From Fervidobacterium_A thailandense (GTDB lineage Bacteria; Thermotogota; Thermotogae; Thermotogales; Fervidobacteriaceae), in the NCBI RefSeq assembly GCF_041505935.1, contig NZ_CP140110.1: 64,000 nt of DNA; one strand, 5' to 3'. A model generated the notes under the pieces. The model searched no databases. It worked only from the letters and a program-made list of their open reading frames with translations, and was not told where the DNA came from. Every line of letters begins with the position of its first letter. The first letter of the stretch is position 1. Both the position numbers and the translations under genes were made by a program. Positions 47,045 to 53,976 of this stretch are shown here, in pieces.

Positions 47045-47770
47045 TCACAAACGCCTTAAGTCTTTCTCTAACTGGTCAGCCGTCGTTGAAAGGATCATCT
47101 GACGGAGCTCATCGTAGCTTGGTTGGTCCGGTGCTGTACTTTCGAACGCAGCGGCAAAAGTAAAAGGACTACCGAGCAGTGGAGCGAGACATCGTACCTT
47201 GACCCCCAACTTACCCATTCCAGCCACAATCACCCGTGGGCTGCAAAGCGAAAGCAAGGTTTCGGCATCCTCATCCGAACACACGAGAGTTGCTACCTTC
47301 AGTAAGTCCGGAGAGAGTGACGCTTCAGCTCGCTCAATCCAGCTTTTAAGAACATCGAGCTTGTCTGTAGATTCGAAGTTGTGGTAAGAATAAATGAAAG
47401 ATGTGCCAACGGTTCGGCTGAGTTCCCTAAGTTCACGTGCCAGCTCGAAAGGTAGCTCCGAGTCGACGTCGATGAAATCAGCACCAGATAACGCTGCTAT
47501 TCTGAGAAGCTGAAAACGTTCTGCGTCCGAAAATCTTCCAGCTCGGCAAGTCACGATGCATCGTCCCCTCCTGGAGCTTTTCAGAAAGGCACTCAACCTC
47601 CGGGCGACACCATCGAGTTCTGGTACTTCGAACGACATGAGATCGATACGGAGCTCGTAGAGCCGGTAGCGCCGATCAACCTCTTCGAAGACATAATCCG
47701 ATCTATGTCCGACGCTTGCGCAAATGAAATCGCCGTACGGCTCACCTATCGGTGGCACCGCTGTTTGCAT
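47045..47770 (-). CDS. aroD: 3-dehydroquinate dehydratase, type I
   Basis: About 241 residues with ATG 47770 chosen next to the aroB stop; the frame is open 18 codons further. Type I features: YELRIDLM, VTCRAGRF, FIYSYHNFEST with the catalytic His, LLKVATLV with the Schiff-base Lys, and MGKLGVKVR. It makes 3-dehydroshikimate. Confidence 0.95.
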   Translation of the reverse strand: MQTAVPPIGEPYGDFICASVGHRSDYVFEEVDRRYRLYELRIDLMSFEVPELDGVARRLSAFLKSSRRGRCIVTCRAGRFSDAERFQLLRIAALSGADFIDVDSELPFELARELRELSRTVGTSFIYSYHNFESTDKLDVLKSWIERAEASLSPDLLKVATLVCSDEDAETLLSLCSPRVIVAGMGKLGVKVRCLAPLLGSPFTFAAAFESTAPDQPSYDELRQMILSTTADQLEKDLRRL

Positions 47771-47778
47771 CACGTTTC

Positions 47779-48867
47779 TCACCACGCTTTTGGTAGTTGA
47801 TGCGGAATTTCCGTCAAGATGCACCGTAAGATTTCGAGGAACGTTTCCCTCTTTACGCTCCGAACCTCCGAAACCCCTGGACGCAGAATGTTTACCAAAT
47901 CGATGTAGTTACCCGAGTTCTTTTTGTCGTGCCTTGCGATGCCCAGAACCTCCTCGATGTCGGACTCTCCAAGCTCTACGTATGTTGGAAGTCCCAAAGT
48001 GGCGAGTATTCGTTGGATCTCCGACGTTACGTCGAACTTCGTTCCAAAGAGAACCTCGTTCACACGGCTTTCGACGACCATTCCAACGCTCACCGCAAAG
48101 CCGTGGCGCAGGTTGAACTTAAGCTCGAGCGCGTGACCGACGGTGTGCCCAAAGTTGAGCAGCCGCCTGAGGCCACGATCGCCCAGGTCTTCTGAAACAA
48201 CCCGCACCTTCACGTTTATCGACCGGGTGATAATCTCTCTTAAAGCTGAATGCTTGATCTCTTCGCCTGGTCTGTACAATTCCTGGAGTACTTCCAGAAG
48301 GCGCTCGTCGCCGATGAGTCCGGTCTTAACGACTTCGGCGAGTCCGTTCTTGAACTCTTCGGCTGGCAGGGTGGAAAGGAATTCCGGACACAACAACACG
48401 AATTCAGGGAGCGTGATTGTACCGATGGTGTTCTTGAATGCTCCGAGGTCAACTCCGTTTTTCCCACCGATCGCCGCATCAACCATCGCCAGAAGCGTCG
48501 TTGGCACGAAACCGAACCTGAGACCGCGCATGAACGTTGAACCAATGAACCCGGCGATGTCGCACACGGCACCACCGCCAACCCCAAGCAAGAACCAAGT
48601 TCTGTCAACGTCGGCGTTTAAAAGGGTCCAGTAAACCCTCTCGAGCTTCGAAAATTGCTTAGCATTTTCCCCCGGTTCCAGTGTTACGACGACTTTCGGC
48701 TCGAGAAGTGTCAAAAAATCCCTTTGGAGGCGGCCAACGTTCTCGTCGGTCAGGACGCAGAGTCTATCGGAGTAAACCGACCAGATAGAGCGTAAAGAAT
48801 CGGCAAGTTCAGACTTCGTTTCAAAGAAACAAATCGACGAGCCGAAGAGTTGTGCGAGTTCAACCAC
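47779..48867 (-). CDS. aroB: 3-dehydroquinate synthase
   Basis: 362 residues, NAD- and metal-dependent cyclisation of DAHP. LGVGGGAVCDIAGFIGSTFMRG (NAD loop; GVGGGAVCD), PTTLLAMVDAAIGGKNGVD, and metal-binding NFGHTVGHALEL and RHGFAVSVGMV are present. GTG start overlaps aroF by 8 bases. Not fused to a kinase. Confidence 0.97.
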   Translation of the reverse strand: MVELAQLFGSSICFFETKSELADSLRSIWSVYSDRLCVLTDENVGRLQRDFLTLLEPKVVVTLEPGENAKQFSKLERVYWTLLNADVDRTWFLLGVGGGAVCDIAGFIGSTFMRGLRFGFVPTTLLAMVDAAIGGKNGVDLGAFKNTIGTITLPEFVLLCPEFLSTLPAEEFKNGLAEVVKTGLIGDERLLEVLQELYRPGEEIKHSALREIITRSINVKVRVVSEDLGDRGLRRLLNFGHTVGHALELKFNLRHGFAVSVGMVVESRVNEVLFGTKFDVTSEIQRILATLGLPTYVELGESDIEEVLGIARHDKKNSGNYIDLVNILRPGVSEVRSVKRETFLEILRCILTEIPHQLPKAW

Positions 48868-49756
48868 AGCAGCCGATACCTCCAGGGATGAAGCGCTGTC
48901 CTTCGCTTATGTTTCCGGCTTTGTTCATCGTGACGTTTGTGGCACTAAAGCCTTCTAGAGTTGCTCTAAGCGCCCTGACCCTTCTGACAAGTTCCCTGAA
49001 AGCTTCAGGTGTGAGCGCCTGTTCCTTATCGGACAACGCTTCTTCCGGACGAATGTGGACTTCGACGATGATTCCGTCCGCCCCTACTGCCGCTGCTGCC
49101 TGAGCCAACGGGATCACGAGCGATGCCTTGCCCGCTGCGTGCGAAGGATCGACGATCACCGGCAGGTGCGTAAGCTCCTTAAGCGACGGCACCGCACTGA
49201 TGTCGAGCGTGTTCCTCGTGTAGGTTTCAAAAGTTCGGATGCCCCGCTCACAAAGAACCACATTTGGATTGCCTTCGGCGAGAATGTACTCGGCGCTGTT
49301 CAACAAATCACTAAGTGTCGAATGCATTCCGCGCTTCAAAAGTACTGGTTTGTTCGCCTTACCAACTTCCTTGAGGAGCGAAAAGTTTTGCATGTTCCGA
49401 GCACCGATTTGCAGCATATCCACGTATTCTGCAACCCAATGCACGTCTCTTGGGTCGAGTACCTCTGTCACAATGGGTAAGCCTGTGAGCTCAGAGGCCT
49501 TCTTCAAGATCTTGAGGCCCTTCAGCCCAAGTCCCTGGAACGAGTACGGCGACGTGCGCGGCTTGAAAACACCACCTCTCAACATGTGAGCGCCGGCTTC
49601 TTTTACAGCAAATGCTGTTTCGATCATCTGCGCCTCGCTCTCGACCGCGCACGGCCCGGCGATGATCACGAACCCCTCGCCGAATCTCACACAGGAGACA
49701 TCAACAACCGTTCGCGCTCTGGCCACACTCTTACTGGCAAACTTCAAACCTGACAT
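48860..49756 (-). CDS. aroF: DAHP synthase (type I-beta, no N-terminal regulatory domain)
   Basis: Condenses PEP and erythrose 4-phosphate, the entry to the shikimate pathway. ATG 49756 follows GGGGG; about 298 residues. Catalytic motifs: IAGPCAVES, RGGVFKPRTSPYSFQGLG, IGARNMQNF, KPVLLKRGM, LCERGIRTFE and VDPSHAAGK. The ferredoxin-like domain that gives Thermotoga DAHP synthase its Tyr/Phe feedback is missing: only about 33 residues precede the barrel. A short Cys/Gly-ending tail is present. First structural gene after the aromatic leader. Confidence 0.94.
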   Translation of the reverse strand: MSGLKFASKSVARARTVVDVSCVRFGEGFVIIAGPCAVESEAQMIETAFAVKEAGAHMLRGGVFKPRTSPYSFQGLGLKGLKILKKASELTGLPIVTEVLDPRDVHWVAEYVDMLQIGARNMQNFSLLKEVGKANKPVLLKRGMHSTLSDLLNSAEYILAEGNPNVVLCERGIRTFETYTRNTLDISAVPSLKELTHLPVIVDPSHAAGKASLVIPLAQAAAAVGADGIIVEVHIRPEEALSDKEQALTPEAFRELVRRVRALRATLEGFSATNVTMNKAGNISEGQRFIPGGIGCCG

Positions 49757-49829
49757 CGGAATCACCCCCGGGAGAATTGTTTACATGGACCTCCTCCAAA
49801 GCCGTTGCCGAATTTACAGACTCTTAAAT

Positions 49830-49870
49830 AAAAAAACCGTGGGTGCACTTTTGCTCTTGTGCACCCACGG
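49830..49870 (-). terminator. Aromatic operon attenuator terminator
   Basis: On the - strand a perfect 12-bp stem CCGTGGGTGCAC/GTGCACCCACGG (49870-49859 with 49848-49837) is followed by seven T. It lies about 75 bases before aroF and after the leader peptide stop. Confidence 0.92.
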
Positions 49871-49958
49871 TCTTCTGTAGCCCTTCCCCTGGTGGTCTTG
49901 CTCAACGCAAAACCGCAGGAGGCCGTGGATGCACTCCTGCATAATAAAACCACCAGAA
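49859..49958 (-). promoter_or_regulatory. Aromatic operon antiterminator and competing helices
   Basis: GTGCATCCACGG (49934-49923) can pair over all 12 bases, one G-U, with CCGTGGGTGCAC, the 5' arm of the terminator: the antiterminator. Two competing helices hide it. GCAGGAG pairs with CTCCTGC and encloses it in the loop; and CTGGTGGT, made of the Trp codons themselves, pairs with ACCACCAG at 49899-49889. A ribosome stalled on the aromatic codons would melt these and free the antiterminator strand. Confidence 0.82.
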
Positions 49959-50021
49959 GTTATTTATTTTGGAAGAAAACGCGCTGATACTATCTAGTTT
50001 GACAGTACTTAGTTGGTCCAA
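49902..50021 (-). CDS. Leader peptide of aro-phe-tyr-trp operon (39 aa, Phe-Trp-Trp-Phe-Tyr-Tyr)
   Basis: TTG 50021 follows GGGGGGAAGG and opens a 39-codon frame ending in TGA 49902-49904. Residues 22-27 are FWWFYY, codons TTC TGG TGG TTT TAT TAT (49958-49941). This run is followed at once by alternative RNA helices and a strong terminator. Shortage of charged Phe, Trp or Tyr tRNA should each stall the ribosome here. No other in-frame start codon of usual type lies between 50021 and the run. Confidence 0.82.
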   Translation of the reverse strand: MDQLSTVKLDSISAFSSKINNFWWFYYAGVHPRPPAVLR

Positions 50022-50060
50022 TTCCTTCCCCCCTGTATAAGTTGGTGCTTAAGCATGAAT

Positions 50061-50088
50061 ATTTTTACCCATCAGATCGGAATGTTAA
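50061..50088 (-). promoter_or_regulatory. Weak candidate promoter of aromatic operon
   Basis: TTAACA (50088-50083), 16 bases, AAAAAT (50066-50061) on the - strand. The match is poor, and TTATAC at 50040-50035 is a rival -10, although it is very close to the leader ribosome site. Confidence 0.3.
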
Positions 50089-50099
50089 GCTACATGTTT

Positions 50100-50560
50100 G
50101 TTTTTTAATATTCTACACAAGATATACAAACATGTCAACACTGGTTTTGAGAAACTCCACGAATAGGTATGGACATACTTACCAGGTAGAAAAACAAAAC
50201 AATACAGATGGAGCTCTAAAAAGAATAGAGGCTGCCTCCATCCTGTTTGATATAATTAAAACAAGTAACATCCCTTTTTATCATATTACCAATTTCTTCC
50301 AAGAGTATGTTCGATAAGCTGTTCCATCAAATTATGAAAAACGAGCGAATTATTGGATGTTTACTCGAAAAAGTACACCCCATGTAAAAAGGCCGACTGC
50401 TTAGAGAAAAGATAGAAAGACAATTTTTTCATCTTACTGATATGTTTCGGGCCTAAGCCCTTTGTCACCGGTAACGCTTTAACCTATTTTCTTAGCGTGG
50501 AACAGCTTCATGAGGAGCTTCTAATGGAATATCATCTGATGTAGCTCGTTTTCCGGAGTA
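50100..50560 (+). mobile_element. Insertion element remnant containing dispersed repeat copy 2
   Basis: A 61-residue + strand frame from ATG 50131 (MSTLVLRNSTNRYGHTY...) to 50317 looks like a transposase N-terminus. Downstream, broken frames (for example IIGCLLEKVH, REKIERQFFHL) resemble eroded transposase sequence. Bases 50157-50285 match 20805-20930 in inverted orientation. No terminal inverted repeats or target duplication were identified, and the transposase family is uncertain. Confidence 0.6.
50157..50285 (+). repeat. Dispersed repeat, copy 2
   Basis: Near-identical reverse-complement partner of 20805-20930, sharing GGTATGGACATACTTACC and GAGGCTGCCTCCATCC. The two copies face each other across about 29 kb containing the rRNA, his and aromatic operons. 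Confidence 0.85.
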
Positions 50561-50567
50561 CCATTTT

Positions 50568-51520
50568 TCACTCACTTTGGACGGGGGTGATGCTGTGCCA
50601 ATTAGCAGCCAGAAAATTGCAAATAGCCCTTACATTTTCTCTCGCACTTTCAACTTCCAAAACTTCTGCTCTTTTTTCAAACGGTTCGAGCGTAAAATAC
50701 TCGATGTACGGCTTTTTCTTGAACAAGTGCTGGGTCTTTTGTTGAGCGTACACCACAACCATTTTTGTTTTTGCGCACGTTAGAATATCCGCAAGGCCAC
50801 TTCTAACAACTATGATTCGTCCGAAGAGTTCCGCTACGCGGATGAGGTCGGTTAAGGGAAGCGTCACGGTTTCGAGTCTAAGATCCGCTTTTAAATCTTG
50901 CAGGTAGTCCGGAGTATCGTTCAAGTAAACTTTGAAGCCCATTTTGGTGAGTGATTTTACTAAATCTCGCATGAATTCCTTCAAATCCTGTGTCATGAGC
51001 ATAGCTCGTGAGGAGGGGCAAATGAAGACGGAGTTGTTCGGGTCTTCGACGTTTTCGGCAAAGCGGAGAAATTCAACTGTGGGATCGGGAAGCCTGTCGG
51101 GAAGTCTGAAGTATTTTTCCGATGTCTTTGGCTCCAAACCAAGTTGGCACATGTACACGTCCCAGAAGTTGTAGTTGTCAAATGTCGTAACCTTTTCCAG
51201 TAGGCCTGGGAGGGCGATGTTTATTCCGGGAACTTCAAGTTTTCGTGGGGTTTTGAGGGCTCCTAGTGGATTTTCGTTACTAAATCGAGGATATGCCTGT
51301 TCCCGATAAGATATTCGTCGATCCCGTCGAACATTTCAGCGATCTTCTTGAGTTTGCCAACGCTGACTATTCCAAATTTCTGAATACCGTGTTCCTTTTT
51401 GAGTCTTCGCGCAAGTCCTGCGAGTGCGTACATATCTCCGATGTGTGAACCGGAGACAAAATAAGTGGTTCCGGGATCAAGATGCATCTTCCTGCTTAGA
51501 AGAAACCTAAACAGCGACAC
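50568..51520 (-). pseudogene. Glycosyltransferase family 9-like gene split by one frameshift
   Basis: The first frame (GTG 51520 to TAG 51263) encodes TTYFVSGSHIGDMYALAGLA, like the N-terminus of heptosyltransferase-type GT9 enzymes. A second frame, open from about 51275, continues with NPLGALKTPRKLEVPGI and runs to 50568 with FICPSSRAML and IIVVRSGLADIL, typical of the GT9 C-terminal donor-binding half. Together about 315 residues. A single-base shift near 51265-51285 separates them: inactivation, programmed slippage or a sequence error are all possible. Confidence 0.7.
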
Positions 51521-51539
51521 TGTGGTTCTCCCTTCGTGC

Positions 51540-51863
51540 TTATTCTTTCTTTCTTAGTTTCACGGCAGTTCCGTACGCTAATATTTCCGCTGCTCCCTGC
51601 ATGACCGATGAAGAGCCGAATCTTAAGCCGATGACGGCGTCCGCTCCGAGTTTTTCCGCTTCGGTTATCATGCGCTGAACGGCGATTTTTCTGCTCTCAT
51701 TGAGTAGTTCTGTGTAGCCTTTGATTTCCCCTCCAGCAAGTGTTTTGAAAGCAGCTGCGATGTCTTTTCCCAGATGCTTTGAGTTGACAATACTTCCCGT
51801 TACGATGCCAAGAACTTCGGTAACTTCGTATCCGGGCACATAATCGGTGGTCGTTACGATCAT
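51540..51863 (-). CDS. YbjQ/UPF0145 family protein
   Basis: ATG 51863 follows AAGGAGGG; 107 residues, normal for the family. It has TTDYVPGYEV, GIVTGSIV, and GADAVIGLRFGSSS near the end, typical of this pentameric heavy-metal-binding-like family of unknown role. Lies after the ABC permease gene in the same direction. Confidence 0.9.
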   Translation of the reverse strand: MIVTTTDYVPGYEVTEVLGIVTGSIVNSKHLGKDIAAAFKTLAGGEIKGYTELLNESRKIAVQRMITEAEKLGADAVIGLRFGSSSVMQGAAEILAYGTAVKLRKKE

Positions 51864-51888
51864 GTTCTCCCTCCTTTTAGGCGTGAGT

Positions 51889-52650
51889 TCAGAATTCACG
51901 CTTTTCAAAAATTTTCATTGCACTCAAGAGAATTATAACAGACAAGATAGCTATCCAAATAGTGTAGGTAGCGTTCGCTTTTCCGGTCCTGAACACATCC
52001 GTTCCAAGTGCGTAATTGAATGTGTTTAGGAACTTTAACGGCTTTAATAGACCAAGTACAGTTGTGACGGCGAGTAATCCGAGTGAAGCGAGTAAAGGTT
52101 TTACTTGATCGTCGGTGATAACCGAAAAGAAAACGCTTATCGAATACCAGAGTATCGATGCAAAAAGAGTGTGGATGAGGAAGTGGGGGATTACCTGATG
52201 GTTGTACTCTTTTTCCGTAACGATCGAGTAGATACTTGGAAGTAAGGTTGAAATCGTGATTATGACCAATAGTGCGATAAATCCAGCGATGATTTTATTT
52301 GTGAAGATCCAGCGTCTTGATCTTCTTACGAGAATGAACTGTATGGTACCTTTTTCAATTTCCCTGGCAAAGAGTGGGAAGCCTAAGATTATGCCGATTA
52401 TCGGAACAAGCTGGCCGAAGTTTTTGCCGAACCACTGGGAGTTGATGTAAAAGTTCCACTCCTTTAATCTTTCGATGAAACCTCGAGGGATTAGTTTTTC
52501 CATAATTTTGCTCGTGCCGGGGGTTCCTTCGTAGCCTTCGAGGAGCGAGACAGAAAATTTTTGAAAAGGGGCTACGATAAAGAAAAGGGCGATGCAGACG
52601 ATCAAAGTGCCGAACAACCTGACCTTAAGATCGTACAGCTCCTTCCTCAC
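51889..52650 (-). CDS. ABC-2 type transporter permease
   Basis: GTG 52650 follows AAGGAGTG, giving about 253 residues; an open frame extends 27 codons into the ATPase gene. It has about six hydrophobic helices and ARDIEKG-like FAREIEKGTIQFILVRRSR, the coupling-region motif of ABC-2 permeases. With the ATPase upstream it should form an exporter of YtrBC type. Substrate unknown. Confidence 0.85.
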   Translation of the reverse strand: MRKELYDLKVRLFGTLIVCIALFFIVAPFQKFSVSLLEGYEGTPGTSKIMEKLIPRGFIERLKEWNFYINSQWFGKNFGQLVPIIGIILGFPLFAREIEKGTIQFILVRRSRRWIFTNKIIAGFIALLVIITISTLLPSIYSIVTEKEYNHQVIPHFLIHTLFASILWYSISVFFSVITDDQVKPLLASLGLLAVTTVLGLLKPLKFLNTFNYALGTDVFRTGKANATYTIWIAILSVIILLSAMKIFEKREF

Positions 52651-52655
52651 TTGAA

Positions 52656-53495
52656 TCACTCCTTGTTGTGGTTCTTTACTTGGTTCATGATGACGGCCTC
52701 GAAGACCATTTCCAACGAGGCGGGTTTGCACTCGAATCCCAATCGTTCCGCATCGGTGCGGTAGGTTATGTAGACATTTTCTGAGGTTGTTGACCTGTAC
52801 TTCACGAGGAATGGTAAGTTTGGAGGTTCGGTGTTCTCCAGAACAATACTACAGAATTTTTCTTTCATATTGTCGAGTAGATCCATTTCGACGATCTTTC
52901 CGTTACACATGATTGCCACTTTATCGGAGATCTTCTCAACTTCGCTCAGTATGTGGCTTGTGTAAAGAACGGATGCACCTTCTTTGTCCACGGGGATTGT
53001 TCTAATTCGCTCGAGGACCTTGTTGCGTACTATCGGGTCAAGGCCTAAGGTTGGTTCGTCGAATATGTACAAATCGGCTCTTTGCGATAGCGTTACAGCA
53101 AGGTAGAGTAGTGTCTGTTCACCGTTTGAGAGATTTGCGATCTTTTCTCGGAGTGGTATGTCGAACTCTTCGGTCAGTTTCCAGCAAAGTTCCGAATCGA
53201 AATTTTCGGTCAATTCTTCGGCTACTGCTATCATTCTTTCCACGGAGTAGTTTTCGTAAAGCTCTTTTCCTTCCGGTACGTAGGCGATACCGAATTGTCC
53301 GAAAAATTCTATCGAACCTGAGGTTGGTTTTCGAAGTCCTAAGATGCATTTTATCGTTGTGGTTTTTCCGGCTCCATTCGGACCGAGTAAGGAGAATATC
53401 TCTCCTTTTTCGATTTCGAAGGAAATTCCGTCAACGGCCTTAATCTTGTTCTTCTCCCCATAGTACTTTTTTAAGTCTTCAACCTTGAGCACCAT
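52656..53495 (-). CDS. ABC transporter ATP-binding protein
   Basis: 279 residues: Walker A GPNGAGKTT, signature NLSNGEQTLLYLA (a variant of LSGGQ), Walker B DLYIFDEPTLGLDP and the switch His in YTSHILSE. It overlaps the GntR regulator gene by 17 bases and is followed 5 bases later by the permease gene. The arrangement matches GntR-ATPase-permease operons such as ytrAB. Confidence 0.92.
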   Translation of the reverse strand: MVLKVEDLKKYYGEKNKIKAVDGISFEIEKGEIFSLLGPNGAGKTTTIKCILGLRKPTSGSIEFFGQFGIAYVPEGKELYENYSVERMIAVAEELTENFDSELCWKLTEEFDIPLREKIANLSNGEQTLLYLAVTLSQRADLYIFDEPTLGLDPIVRNKVLERIRTIPVDKEGASVLYTSHILSEVEKISDKVAIMCNGKIVEMDLLDNMKEKFCSIVLENTEPPNLPFLVKYRSTTSENVYITYRTDAERLGFECKPASLEMVFEAVIMNQVKNHNKE

Positions 53496-53850
53496 CTTTG
53501 AACACCTCTTGAATGTAGTTTTGAATTTCTTGAAAAGAAAGCCCGACCTTCAAGCATTTTTCAACGGTTTTTCGAAGCTCGTCCAAGGCTTGGTTTTTCA
53601 AGTCCTCGACGTTAACTCCGACGACAACGTAGCCCTCACCACGTTCAGCTCGTATAACTCCCTCGGCTTCCAGTTCTTTGTACGCCCTGGCAACGGTATT
53701 CAGGTTGACCCCTATGTCCTGTGCCAAAGAGCGGATCGACGGTACGAACTCACCAGGCCTTAATTTGCCAGCAATAATCAATGATTTTATGTTATCCTTT
53801 ATCTGCTGATATATCGGAACGTGAGAATGAAAGTCTATGTAAAACCACAA
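53479..53850 (-). CDS. GntR-family (YtrA-type) transcriptional regulator
   Basis: TTG 53850, 6-7 bases after GAGGTG, gives about 123 residues. The N-terminal winged helix has PIYQQIKDNIKSLI, LRPGEFVPSIRSLAQDIGVN and GYVVVG; a short helical tail replaces a ligand-binding domain, as in the YtrA subfamily. It probably represses its own operon through the palindrome at 53888. Confidence 0.9.
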   Translation of the reverse strand: MWFYIDFHSHVPIYQQIKDNIKSLIIAGKLRPGEFVPSIRSLAQDIGVNLNTVARAYKELEAEGVIRAERGEGYVVVGVNVEDLKNQALDELRKTVEKCLKVGLSFQEIQNYIQEVFKDGAQG

Positions 53851-53887
53851 GTTTATCACCTCAAACGTAACTTAGCTTGACTGTCCT

Positions 53888-53909
53888 CTGTAATATTATA
53901 CTATTACAG
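53888..53909. promoter_or_regulatory. Probable GntR/YtrA operator
   Basis: Perfect inverted repeat CTGTAATA-TTATAC-TATTACAG lying over the -10 box of the gntR-ABC operon promoter: a natural autorepression site. Confidence 0.75.
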
Positions 53910-53923
53910 CAATACAAAGTCAA
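53895..53923 (-). promoter_or_regulatory. Promoter of gntR-ABC operon
   Basis: TTGACT (53923-53918), 17 bases, TATAAT (53900-53895) on the - strand. Confidence 0.82.
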
Positions 53924-53942
53924 CGGGGCAGTTTTGCCCCGT
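53923..53942 (-). terminator. Hairpin after FtsX-type permease gene
   Basis: 8-bp stem ACGGGGCA/TGCCCCGT with a 4-base loop, 35 bases after the permease stop. The T tract is weak, so termination is uncertain. Confidence 0.5.
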
Positions 53943-53976
53943 GGAATTTTGAGCTACCAAGATTTTGGGAGACTCG

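Noticed and set aside
49762..49953. A 63-codon - strand frame through the aromatic leader region
   Set aside because: It runs through the terminator hairpin and T tract and has no ribosome site; the 39-codon frame with FWWFYY is preferred.
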